A DNA stretch of 64,000 nt from Narthecium ossifragum. Its lineage: Eukaryota > Streptophyta > Magnoliopsida > Dioscoreales > Nartheciaceae. A program made the position numbers and the translations under genes. The notes under the pieces were generated by a model that saw only the letters and a program-made list of their open reading frames with translations, was not told where the DNA came from and ran no database searches. The stretch covers positions 18,678,957-18,742,956 of the forward strand of contig OY986965.1 of the NCBI GenBank assembly GCA_963920575.1, given 5' to 3'. Every line of letters starts with the position of its first letter. Position 1 is the first letter of the stretch. Of the stretch, positions 12,394-23,877 are shown in pieces.

Positions 12394-13420
12394 TGTTAGT
12401 CCTAATGGTGTTTTGATGATGTTTTGATGATGTTTTGATGATGCCAATATGTTCCTAAATGTTAAAATATATATGTGATAAAATATACGTTGAAAACTTG
12501 TTTTAACTTTCATATTTGAGAAATGTTATTGTCCACGGACGATGCGGCGGTCGACCGTGGGCTATGAAGAGATCGACCGTGGAAAGTGGCGGCCAATGGA
12601 AGGATCGACCGCGGAGGATAAAAGTAGCGACAGTCGATGGACCGATCGACCGTGGGCTATGTGACTCGGTTGAGGAGAAGCGACGGTCGAACAAGACATC
12701 GACCCTGGGAAGTGTTTTTCCTCACAGAGCCTCACGGACGATGTGACGGTCGATGCGTGGATCGACCGTGGCTCAAGAAGATCGCAATGGACGATGTGAC
12801 GGTCGACCGCCAGTCAGAAAACTAGCCGTTAAAGAGCCGTTGCAGAAAATCAAAGTGGTCGTTGGGAGCTGCTTTTTGAGGTCTTAAAGCTCAAGTATAT
12901 ATAGGAAAATGTAAGAAACTTGGTGTAAGACTAAGGGAGATATTAGTTTACATTGTAACAAGTTTTAGTCTTCTTTTGAGAGCTTAAATCTTTGTAAACC
13001 TAGTTCAAGTTGTGAAGTAGACTTTGTGAGAAATCTCCAAGAGTTGCTTGGAGTGATTTATAAGGTTCTCAAGCGCCCAAAAGCTTGAGGGGGAGCTCCA
13101 GCAGTTGTTGGAGAATTTATAAGGTTGCCAAGCACCCGGAAGCTTGGTGGGAAAACTTGTAAGAGAGAATTACAAGTAGTGGACCTCAATGAGGCCCTTG
13201 AGAGAAGTGGACGTAGGCATGGTTTGCCGAACCACTATAAAATCTGGTGCAAGTCTCTTAACTCTCTATTTTCCTTCATTACTTGCCTTATTTATTGTTT
13301 TCATATCTAAACAAAGCATACTAGTCTTTTAGCATTCTATCTAGGTTTTCATCTATTGTATTTCCACACAAGAGTCCAATTCACCCCCCCCCCCCCCCCT
13401 CTCCTTGGACCTTCAAACAT
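12394..13420 (+). mobile_element. 3' LTR of SIRE-like copia element
   Basis: It starts TGTTAGTCC after the purine tract and ends near CTTCAAACA. A TATA box TATATATA lies at 12896-12903. A tandem GATGTTTTGAT repeat lies near the start. The end holds a run of 17 C (13384-13400) in the CAATTCACCCCC context common at SIRE-type LTR ends. GGTCGACC/GATCGACC palindromes fill about 12535-12820. No partner 5' LTR exists, so identity cannot be measured. Confidence 0.72.
12530..12825. repeat. GTCGACC/GATCGACC palindrome array in copia LTR
   Basis: Repeated CGGTCGACCGTGG, GATCGACCGTGG and CGGTCGATG words occur about every 20-40 bp upstream of the TATA box of the SIRE-like LTR. They are nearly the same words as in the Ty3/gypsy Tekay LTRs of this window, although the elements belong to different superfamilies. 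Confidence 0.8.
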
Positions 13421-14271
13421 CCCCTTGTACATGTCATCGGTTTGGTGATATATATGATCTAGGTACTTGACCGATTTTATTTGGTCTTAGGCCATTTTCA
13501 TTATTCAATGTCATTGGTCTATAAAATTGGGTATCATGATTTGGGCTATTCTAGCCTAACAGGCCTTTTTGACCATCCCCATTTTGACTGATCGATGGAT
13601 TGTTTAAAAGAACAAAACCAGTACTATTCTCATGCCCGATTATGGTGTTAGGCGAGAATCCTTGATTATTGCAATTGATACAATTTTTATTGGCATTTTG
13701 GCCAATATTATGAGCAATGTTTGCGGTCGGCCTAATGATTTTATGACCATTGCGTGTGCTTAGCATGGTCATATTTACGGCACTTTACATAGTTTCTATA
13801 AAAGGCCTTAAAGCTATGATGATATGATTTGCCATTTGTTGATTATTGGTCTGCAATGCTTCATCGACCATAATATTTGCGGTCCAAGCAGTTATGGTCT
13901 CATAATTTGAACCATTTCTAATCGATGGTTCTCCCCGTTCTACATTGTGATACATCATCCTCTCATGATATTCTACTTGTGGTTGGACGATGGGTGGTTG
14001 GTCGATTTATTCATTATCACCAGCATTCTCCATATGTGGAGCATCATTGTGATCAACATTTCCTCCACTGTTGTGAGTGTCTTGTCCAGTACGGGTCACT
14101 ATCATACCGTCACGTCCAATTTGATCGATTTCCATAAAAAAACTTGACACAATGTCCCACTGTTGTGAGTGTCTTGTCCAGTACGGGTCACTATCATACC
14201 GTCAGGTCCCATTTGATCGATTTTCATAATAAAAAAAACTTGACACGATGTCCCACTGGGCGTGCCAAAAA
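13421..14271 (-). mobile_element. 5' internal part of a minus-strand LTR element
   Basis: Read on minus this DNA follows the LTR at 14272-15147: a primer-site-like TGGCACGCCCAGTGGGACA (plus 14249-14267), a duplicated leader, then broken gag-like frames rich in Asn and Gln (minus, about 14040-13780 and 13772-13551). The rest of the element is missing because the SIRE-like LTR begins at 13420. Clade not determined; the primer site resembles those I know from Tat/Retand-type gypsy elements. Confidence 0.5.
14068..14253. repeat. 92-bp tandem duplication in retroelement leader
   Basis: The unit starting CTGTTGTGAGTGTCTTGTCC at 14068 recurs at 14160 with few changes, a period of 92 bp. The copy next to the LTR keeps the complete primer-site-like sequence; the other copy keeps only its outer part (TGTCCCACTG). 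Confidence 0.85.
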
Positions 14272-15147
14272 TGTTAGCGTAGAAATCTTGTCGTCGACCG
14301 ACAAAAGTCAAAATATTCAAAACCATGGATGTGTAAAGGCTCAACTCCTTCGAACTCAGTTCCAACAGATATGTCAAATTAATTGGAAATACAGTCAAGA
14401 TATATTAAAATAGATAATTATGAAGTTCTTTAGAGATAAACCTAAACTATTGATGATAAACCTAAATTAACCAAATTTAATCCTAATTTAATCTACTTTA
14501 AATGATAAATTTATCTAAAACAAACAATTAAACCTAGAAAATGATAAAAATCATCCTAAAAGCAACTAAATTAAGAAAAAAGCAAATATAAATATACGGT
14601 AAAGAACTAATCTACTTGAAATGCGATAGGAATTAAATAAGTAACAAATAACTTAAACTAATATAAGAAAACAATGAAAAAACATCAAATAACATAAAAT
14701 ATTTCCATTAAATTAATGAAACTTACAAGAATGCAGTAAGAAAACAACAGGAAAAAAAGCTGCAGTTGTGTAGGCTGGTTACAAGTTGTCAGAGAGGGAG
14801 TTTACAATAATGAGAAAGTCTATTTATACCCTATTAACACTGTTAACCATTATGTAACCATCTGGATTGGTCATGGCGCAGTTAAAAGAGATTGTACTAT
14901 AACTGCTTTCCCCACGTCATGATTTGGCCGATGATCCTTTCTTGCACTCATCACGATTGCACTTGGCCGATAGTTGTTCTCTGCACGCATCACAATTGCA
15001 CTTGACCGATGGTTGTTCTCTGCATATTTGACCGACCAACTAATTTGGATGATTAAAGTATAACTCAATAAGTCATCAGTCATATACGTTGTCTCCACTT
15101 GTAACCTTTGATAGGTTATTATAAATTAGCTATTATTTTGACTAACA
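14272..15147 (-). mobile_element. LTR (5' LTR of minus-strand element)
   Basis: It is bounded by TGTTAGCG at 14272 and GACTAACA at 15147, so both strands start TGTTAG, and it is followed on minus by the primer-site-like sequence after a short TTT spacer. It is AT-rich, 876 bp. The 5 bp beyond it (ATCAT) cannot be tested as a duplication because the other end of the element is gone. Confidence 0.65.
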
Positions 15148-15637
15148 ATCATTCTACCATACGCTCATTTCTAGCCATCCTGTTATGCTCTTCTCCTTTT
15201 TAAAGTTGGAATTCTGCCTCTCACCTAAGTGCAACAATCACTTCGAAATTTTAGAGGAAATTTCGAGAATTGAGACTACTTCGAGAGGCATATGCACGAA
15301 AATATCTGAAGCAAATATGTCATTAACCCTAAAAAAACTGTTTAAACAAGCAAACAGTGTTAGTGGATAATGTAGATTCTTCTCGTACCTACTTCCAGTG
15401 CTATCATGCTCCTTCATGACCCAGGAACAGCCTTATGCAAAAAGTCCCAACTTTCTGTGAGGGTCCTCAAGAAAAACATGGCAAAGAGACTTAAATATCC
15501 TGTGTAAAACGATATCTATGAACTCATACAACAAATTGCACAAGATAGATAATCACACAACAACAAGAACATGGCTAGAAGAAAGAAATATTATAAAAGA
15601 GCAGCTTGTCGCTCTATACATGGAAATCACAGCAGTG
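15148..15637. other. Downstream flank of the DUF632 gene
   Basis: No ORF, repeat or RNA gene is recognised. By position the part next to 15637 should hold the 3' UTR and polyadenylation site of the minus-strand gene. AT-rich words suitable as plant poly(A) signals are present, but none is decisive. Confidence 0.5.
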
Positions 15638-18600
15638 TTAACCAGTAGGTTCAGCCGGCTGGCTGATCGACCTCAACCTCGAATACATCTTTGAAGAAGC
15701 CGATGCAAAGTCTGACATGGCTCGGAAGAGCTCCGGCAAGTTTGTTCTAAGACTCGTGAGCGACTTCTCTCTCACCTGTTTGCACAACCTCTTATGGGCT
15801 TCTATCTCATCATCAAGCTTGCTCCTCAAGGAGTCTACTACGAATTTTCTCTCTGCCACAGGGTCGTTATGATTTGTTCCCTCACCGCCCTCTGAGGTTG
15901 CCTCTTCCATTCCTGCTGGCCCCCTCTTCTGTGTATACTTATGGTACCAATCCTCAAAAGCCCTGGACTTCCGCACAAAATCCTTGCGGACTTCCTCGCA
16001 TTTTTCTCTCTGTTTCAGCTCCTCCTGCTGATGCACAACGATTCCATCTATGGCCGCAGCAAAGCCAAAGATGGCTCTACTGGCAAGCTCAGCTGGAAGC
16101 TTTTCAAGCTCGTCATGCCATGCAAGCAATAGGGCCTGGATAGGGGGATGTTGTGCCCTTGGTGGAGATGACACTTTCTCCTTCAGGCTGCTTTCAATGG
16201 GAATAAGGTTGAGCTTTAGCCAACTATTGAGAGAATGAATGTACTCTTTCTGATGTTTCACAAGTTTATCAAACTGGGAATCCCATTCCCTGACAACATG
16301 CCACAACTGAACAGTCCGCTCATGATGAGGTTCAGACGTTTCTTCTGGAGCATTTGAAATGTTGAAGGTTTTGTTGGAGACAATCTTAAACTGGCTGTCA
16401 TGATGTTCTTGCATTGTTTCCCACATTTTTGCCATCCTGAATATAATTCAACGCATAATAAGAAAACCCACAGGAGACTAGAATCCAATACTTCATCCAA
16501 AATTCATAGGAAAGCAGAATTCGACAATCAAAAATCCATGGGAGACTAGAAACTCGCTACTTAATAAAAAGATTAATAGGAGACTGATTACCTCACCAAC
16601 CCTGAACCATGTCACATGATCAAAACGAAATGTGCCATAAATAAAGGAGACTAAACCAATCTTCTGAAAAGAAATGAACAATCATCCTCTAATATTATTT
16701 GAGGCAACATGCCGCCGGGGGTGGGTTGTTTGTGGGGGAATACTGAGTAATGGTATCTTGAAAAGAAAATACGGAACTGAACATTAATGAAAACGCAATG
16801 AAATTTAATTTGTACAATGGAAGCTGCACCATCCTACCCTTCAGCCTACTATAAATCAAAACCCTAGTTGTTAGAGACATGTTGATACATTTCTGTTTTA
16901 GTTCACATGCACCAGTAAAAGGCAGATGCTCCTCGTTCAAAAGTTGATTGCATTTCTCTTGCTACAAGATGTACAATTCTATGAAGATGCGAGATGTGTC
17001 ATTATTAATTGGAGTGCTAATAATTCTTCCAAATGTAAGGTTTTACTTTGCAAGTACTTCTTTTTACCCCAACCAATCAAGTGAATACCTTTTATTATAC
17101 AACTAAAAAGTCTCCAGGTACTGATATGGCGATAGCCCCTATCCCACCCCCACAACCCTCGAGGATCACCTTATGCTGACTCTCAATTTACTTCGAAAAG
17201 TTTATCGGCATCAAAGAAAGAAGTGGGGGTGGAGGATTGCTTCCTGTGGGAGATTAGCCTATGAGGAATCTGATTAACTGTATTTTTGGACAAGCACAAA
17301 TTACAACTAGTAAAATTGTTTTAAGGGATATGAAATGTGTATTTTCTGCAGCCTGAAATCACCAAAATGAGCCAACCCTATTCCTAGGACCGCAATATAA
17401 GATGGTTGGAACCTAACATGCAAGGAGAATTGAACATAAGCGTCATCTAAAAGCCAACATACTGAAAAGTAGATAACCTGTAACCAAGAGTTTTGTTATG
17501 CATCTAACGTGCAGTTCACTTTCATGAAAGGGAACAGAAGTCTGATTGTAATACAAACTTCATTACAAAAGCAATTGCAAACATTTAAAGCCACTAGGAA
17601 TAACATGCTAACTTTACATCAAGCAACATCATCTGAAGCATAAGTCAATGGAACATAATGAAAACAAGGGCACAAGAAGATTATTTACCCAGAAACAAGG
17701 TCCACCAGTTTTGGATACAGCTGATCATCACGCAGACGGTTTATTTCTGAGACTGTGGAATCCATGGATTGCATGTCGACTATGTATCGTGTATGCAAAT
17801 GACTCACTGCTGCTTTAGTTTTTTCCAGAGTTTCAGGATTGGATTTCCGTTTCTTTTGCTTATTCAACAGAGCAACCTTTCTTTGATATTCGATCTTCAT
17901 GAGCTCACCTGCCTGTCATCCATGGATAGATATCATATAGCATCTAATAAGATTCCATAAGGTAGGAGACACAAGGTTGCCGAAATGGTGTAACAACAAC
18001 AACATAGAAGAGGGAAAATTTCACTTCAAATCATGCAAATGTGTGCATTATTCAGTTTAACCAGATTACCACCGAACATTCATTCACTTTTAATTAGTGG
18101 AGCTTTTGACACGGGCTATCAGCCCTAAACTAAAATTCACGATAATGGTCATAACATGCACAATACTTCACAAGATTGAATTCCTGGTCTGTGCCATGAA
18201 AGCCTAGATACACTTTGCTAGCCTAAGGCTGCGGTAGTAAACATTTTAATCTACCTGATTAAAGGGATAGAAGCCAGAATGATCCTAATGATAGTGCTGA
18301 CACTTCTCTTATCACTTTTTGTGCTTATGTGGCTGCAATTTCAAGGAAATAAAACAGTCCGGTTATTAATAGCATATAAGATACCTCAAAATCCATTGAC
18401 CTCCACACATCTAGAAAACATAATCGACTATAAGAGAGTTCAAATCATAGAATGCATACATAAAATAAGATTCAAATGATAAGCATACATATCTTGATGC
18501 AACCAAAGATGCACCATTTTTTGTGATCACAAGTCACAAGTCCTTCCCAGTCACAAAAACAAAGAAAGATGTCAATGGCTTTTTATAGGTCCTTCCACAA

Positions 18601-21600
18601 TCATCCCATCTATGATGAATTGATAGATAGATTATGCCATAGTCATATAAGAATATGACTATCAGAAAACTTCGCTTGTGTTTGCAAATTAGGTATCATC
18701 GTGTCTATTTAGTCCATGCTATCTGAAAATGGCTATGTGCTCAAATCAAAATTCTAAAATCATGGGTTATACTTATAAAGCTGACTTGACTCACTTGACT
18801 ATTGGTGTAATAGACACCAAACTCAACAGTGTTATACATGCCTTTGAGCAACTAAAATTTCAAATACCCTGTAATGGTTATAGCAGCTAAATCATTATTG
18901 TTGACTTGTTCTTAGTAGATTGTAAATTTGCAGATTCTTCGCATATTAATTTTCTCCATAATGAAATTTGGCAATTTCAGCAATCCGCATTATTGACTAT
19001 AATGATGATCAAGCAAATCATAGAGCTCAGGAAGTTTGCTAGATATGCTTATAGTTAAAGCCATTCTTCAAGAAAAATTACTTCTATAGATAAGACCAAC
19101 CTGAAAATATGCATAATCATTTTCTTTGTCAACTTTTCTTCTCATAAAATATTATTTCAGAACTACAAATTCTTAGATCAGTTGATAATCAAAGGTACAT
19201 TGGTCAAGAAATGATACCCGCGTGTACAAGTGAGTTCAAATATCAGATTATTAACACATAGTAGTTCAGTAAATCGAAAGAATTGGAAGGCAATCCCTCA
19301 CGTTAAAAACAACTCGAGCTTTCTGTACATGCCCTAATGGTACACCGATAAAAAATACCCGAAACGCAAGATGATTTTTACAACTCTAGCTGAAAATAGT
19401 ATGCATAGAGCTTAAAAATCAATGAATAGGGTTCATGAGAATGTAAGGTAGGAGTGAAACTTTTGCAATGTAAGCGACTAAAAGGAAGCTATCAACTTTC
19501 ATAAATGAAAGATAAGGTACTGGAATTTGATGATCATAAGCATGACAGATAAAAGAAGGCTCCAAGAAGAAGTGCTCTAATTCGTGACAGAGCACTAAAG
19601 CAAGTATCAATTAACTGGCAATTATCTAGTTAACCGAGCTTAAGTTCATACATTTCCCTGCAGGGACAAATATAAAGAAGGATATGCAAAGCCAAATGAA
19701 ACGAGAAGTTTTTAAGCATATGGATTGAATTATACCAGCAAACCACATGCTCAATTAGAAAGGCTAATTGTGGTTTTGCAAACATAGGTTTGATTAATGA
19801 TAGAGCATCATCAGATTGAACTTTGCCATTTATCGAATAACTCAGGGACAAGTATCATTTTCGAGGATGCATAGTAATTTGCATCAATTAAGCAGAAATA
19901 TGGAGCCATCTTAACAACGTTATCGCAAAATCAGAAATATTGTCCAATTTTAATAACATCATTTCGTTTGCAAGGATATCTTCAACCTACAATCATCAAA
20001 CTGTATGACATGCATATACTCGAATTACAAGGTAACTTGAAATCAAAAGAAAATGAGGAAAACTGTAGATACACAGTGGCAGCAAAAAAGGATACAGCTG
20101 AATTATCGGCATTAATCATTTGAGGGACTTCATCTTAGATGCACAATACCGAAGATCACAAAGGCCATAGGGCTTGTTGGACTTACATAATCACAGGTCT
20201 GAAATGGCAACAAGCCAGAGACAAAGACATAGTGTTTTTAACCCCAAATGCAAGTAATTAAAATCTTATCTACCTTCACTTCATCATAAAGTTTCTTTTC
20301 CCATGCTAGCATCTTATCCAGAATAGTTGCATGAGTCTCCCATTCATCATTCTCAAAATCATCCTTTCCATCATCGGCATTTGTGCCCTTAAAAGACCTA
20401 TTCCATGTGATAACCTTCATTACTCTCGCAGAATGATCGATGTGCCCTGTCAAAAGTACAGGCTTCTTGTTATTTGAACTGAGTATCTCAATAATACTTA
20501 CAGGTATTCAAATAAACCATCACTATAAATCGAAAGAAAATATTCATGTGACAGTGATGGAATAAGGATATGAGTATGTATGTACTTAGTTAACTAATGA
20601 AAATCATCAGATGTGATACTCATTTGACAAAAGTTCGACATTCTAATATCCTATATTAGTAACAGCTCAACAATCTCAATGGTTAATGATGCATGTAGGT
20701 ATAGTGCTATTGACTTGAGGTTAAGAAAGTAGTATATTTTTTGGGGGAAAAAAGGTATAGTGCTATCGACCTATGCCACACTTTTATATGTATTGCAAAC
20801 AAGTCAAGAGTCCAATCATTAGAGTTGTAATATTTTTTGCGCGAGCAATAACCTTTTAACTGATGTCATTGTTATTTGGTGTGATTGTATAAAAAATTGA
20901 GACACAAAGTGTTTTTGAAACCAACCCTTTTCTTTCATTTGTCAATTGCCTCAATATTTGTTCAAGCAAGCATATGGAGCCATGGAACAATGCAGTTTTC
21001 CACTGTAAAAAGGTGGCAGACCATATGACAAGAAATTCCAAAAATCGCCTAAAATTACTATCAACGATATTTATAAGACAAGTTAGAAAACAATATGGTA
21101 TTCAGTACATGAAATGATCCATTCTTCATAACTCAGAGAAAACAGTTATCAATATTACGCTGTATTTTACAAGATAGATGCCAAACTGATAGTGTAATTC
21201 TATAATTCAGCCTTCAGAAATTCATCGTTTTTTGGTGAAAATTTAGAGTTTGTAACAGGTCAATGATAGCTTCACAAATGTCATGTCAAATTGTCAATGA
21301 CACAAAATAAAAAACAACATTTAAAAATAAAAGTAAGAGGAGGTCATGAAACAAATGGCATTATGTACCATAGAAGAGATGTGTGATAACATTAGGAATA
21401 GCTTTCACATAGTAGCTCCAAAAACTCTATATATGTAGCACTTTCCCAAAGCCATCACAATATAAATAAACAAGGTCGCGGTTATTCAGGGATCCAATAA
21501 GCAAGTGATAAGCAAAGAACAAGTAAAAGAAAAAAATCAAAGAAATGTTTGAAGTGTTGTTTTCTAACATGTTTTTAGATACTAGATCTCCGGCACAAGA

Positions 21601-23101
21601 AGGTCGCTTGTGACCACTTCAGATTAGATCCCTAACCTTAATATTTAATAATCTTGGAGACTAATTAACATTTGATGCCAGCACCAAGGCAAACAACTGC
21701 AGATAATCTGTTTGTTAGTTTTTAGGGCTTCTGGATCGACCAACAACGGTTTCCATAAACCCACTGCACATCATGTGCATAATCAGAATTCAACAACGAA
21801 GCGTATGAAAAGTTGACTAGACTTTTGGAGATGATAGGTCCAGATTCAATGCATAGTAGTCTTAAAGAACTCATTGTACACATCCTATAGGATTCTCAAT
21901 TTTCACCTGAAGAGCTACATTAGATTCCAAAAAAACTTTGCAAGGGCATGACAAAAGAGTAGATAGAGCTTCTCAAACAAAATTCTCGAATTGGAAAGTA
22001 GCATTGAAAGGTAATCCCTTTACCTCGATTATCTGCAAAATTTGAGTGGTAATGCATCCTCGTGGCCTCAAGCATCTTCGAGACCTCATGCGCACTCTCA
22101 TATGCCTTGAGAAAGTGATCGTCCAGCTCATTTAATACCTGCACGAGACTCGCACTCTGTGCGCTCACTGTCACCATCTTAGACCTCTTGCCTTCTACTA
22201 CAGCCCCAACTGAGGCCGCATGCTGGTGGTGCACAGAAGCCGAGCCCCCCTGCTTGATCTTCTTCGCTGGTTTCATCACCACTGGTGGTGGGGGAGGAGG
22301 CTCGACGACAGTCTTCTCAGGCGTCACCGGCGGCTCCTCGATGACCACAGGAGGGGTCTCTTGGGTGGGGGTCTTGAAATTCTCGGCCTCGATTTCCGGT
22401 GGGAACTCTTGATCGTGGTGTTGGGGTTCCAGAGAAGGGGGAGGCATGTTGGGGTCCATGTCGAAGAAGTAGTCCCACCGGCTGGGCTCAGGCGCCGGCG
22501 GCGGCGGCGGCGCAGGGGCCGGCTGAGACTTAGGAGGCAGCGGCGGCGTCGGGGTGGCGATGGGGTTGGTTTCACGGGGAGGAGTGCTGACGGCATCGAG
22601 GTGGTCGGTGTTATCGGTATCGAGGTCGTCCTCCTCTTCGCGGATGGTGGAGTCCGCGGGGGGCTTCTTCTGCTTGCGCACCGGGAGGTCCGGCATGCTA
22701 GAGGACCGCTGGAGAGGGGAGGGCGAGAAGTCGGGCAGCGGAGGGGGCGGAGGGGGGAGGGTTTCAACAGGCGGCTGGACCACGACGTTGGACGAGGACG
22801 CAGCCGCCGCACCCACCGCGGCTGAGGAGGAGCTCGCGGCGGCGGAGATGGAGTCGGCGGCAGCGGAGGAGGAGGTAGATGCGGCGGCGGGTAGGTGGTG
22901 CTGGTGGTAAGCATGTGGGATGGAGTCGGCCTGTCCGTAGTCGCTGAGCGCTGCGCCCGTGTTCTTAAGGGAGACAGTGTAGGCGGAGTGGGCGGCGGCG
23001 AAGGCGTTGCGGGCGCCGACTGCCTCCTTCATGTGGACCTTCCGATCCTTGCATCGCGCCACCGCCTCCTCGTTCTCGATCTTCGACTGCGTGCAACCCA
23101 T
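15638..23101 (-). CDS. DUF630/DUF632 protein (NRG2/REL2-like), four exons
   Basis: Inferred exons on minus: 23101-22024, 20446-20274, 17912-17689 and 16436-15638. All introns have GT...AG ends and phases join exactly, giving 757 codons plus stop with no disruption. The protein starts MGCTQSKIENEEAV, a typical DUF630 start; Gly2/Cys3 is an N-myristoylation and palmitoylation signal, so attachment to a membrane is likely. Residues 1-60 are DUF630. Residues 60-300 are low-complexity Ala/Ser, acidic and poly-Pro. DUF632 begins near residue 315 and covers exons 2, 3 and part of 4 (motifs HIDHSARVMKVITWNRSFKG, LAWEKKLYDEVK, RYIVDMQSMDSTVSEI). Family members act in nitrate signalling (NRG2) and leaf shape (REL2); which role applies here is unknown. 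The start is set by the MGC motif. The introns (1577, 2361 and 1252 bp) show no other gene. Confidence 0.95.
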
Positions 23102-23495
23102 CGATCCACACCTCTCTCAAGAGAAATCGAAATCGAATTGATAGAAGATGTCTCGATTTCGAATCGAGATCGGAGAAGAGGAGTCGAAGAGAGGGAGAGA
23201 GGGAGAGGAGAGTGGCCCGGAGAAGAGGCCAACGTGGAGGCAGCGCGCTTTCGGTGGTGAGGTGGAGCTGCTGCCCTGCCTGGGATTTGGATGGGCTTTA
23301 TTATTAGTTTAACGAATTCAAAATAGTGGATGTGTCCAGGGTTGTCAGAGCGGATCCGATCTTATTAGGATCCGACAACTATTTAGTTGTCACTTTGTTT
23401 GTCCATATAGTATTCAAAAACCCAAAAATAAACAAAAATAAACAAAATAAATTAATAAACAAATAAATTAAGCACTCATAACGGCTAGAATCAAG
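23102..23495 (-). promoter_or_regulatory. 5' UTR and short promoter of the DUF632 gene
   Basis: Between the start codon at 23101 and the left end of the MULE only about 395 bp remain. The first 170 bp are purine-rich on plus (CT-rich on minus), as in plant 5' UTRs. An AGCCCAT word on minus near 23292, a common plant promoter element, follows. Then comes A-rich DNA (AAATAAACAAA repeats, about 23420-23470). I see no convincing TATA box. Confidence 0.5.
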
Positions 23496-23877
23496 GGGGG
23501 ATTAGGCCAAAACCCCATATTACACATGTCGTTCGTCCAAAACCCAAACAGGGTTGCTAAAAACCCCCCGCTGCTAGCTTCTACGGCAAAACCCCCAAAT
23601 AACATAAAAAGGACGAGACTGCCCTCGCGTGCCTACGATCATCCTTCCCGTCGCACTCGCTCGCTCCGACCAGCTTCTCCGTTTCCATTTTCATCTTCCA
23701 CCCCTCGCACTCGCTCGCTCTCTTCCGGCGTCTCACTCGACTCTTGATTCCTAGCGTTCCGTCGTCTCTATCGACCTTGGCGTCTTCACAAACATTGCAG
23801 CTCCTCAACGGTCCATCCCTCTCACCTCCATTTTCATCTTTCTCAACCCGGATACCCTAATCCAGACTTCAACGAGG

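Larger units (their letters stand above)
9407..13420 (+). mobile_element. SIRE/Maximus-like copia remnant, gag only, with 3' LTR
   Basis: The element consists of a long copia gag (9410-11134), a trace of the next domain, about 1.2 kb without coding potential, a purine tract and a TG...CA LTR. The large gag with a coiled-coil tail and the 3' noncoding words GGGGGAG plus TGATGATG are typical of SIRE-type elements. Protease, integrase, RT and RNase H are absent. The left end is cut by LTR C. It is either a deletion derivative or a non-autonomous form. Confidence 0.8.

Noticed and set aside
22188..22914. Long ORFs on plus and in a second minus frame over exon 1 of the DUF632 gene
   Set aside because: Shadows of a GC-rich, proline-coding exon; the DUF630/DUF632 frame explains the sequence completely.
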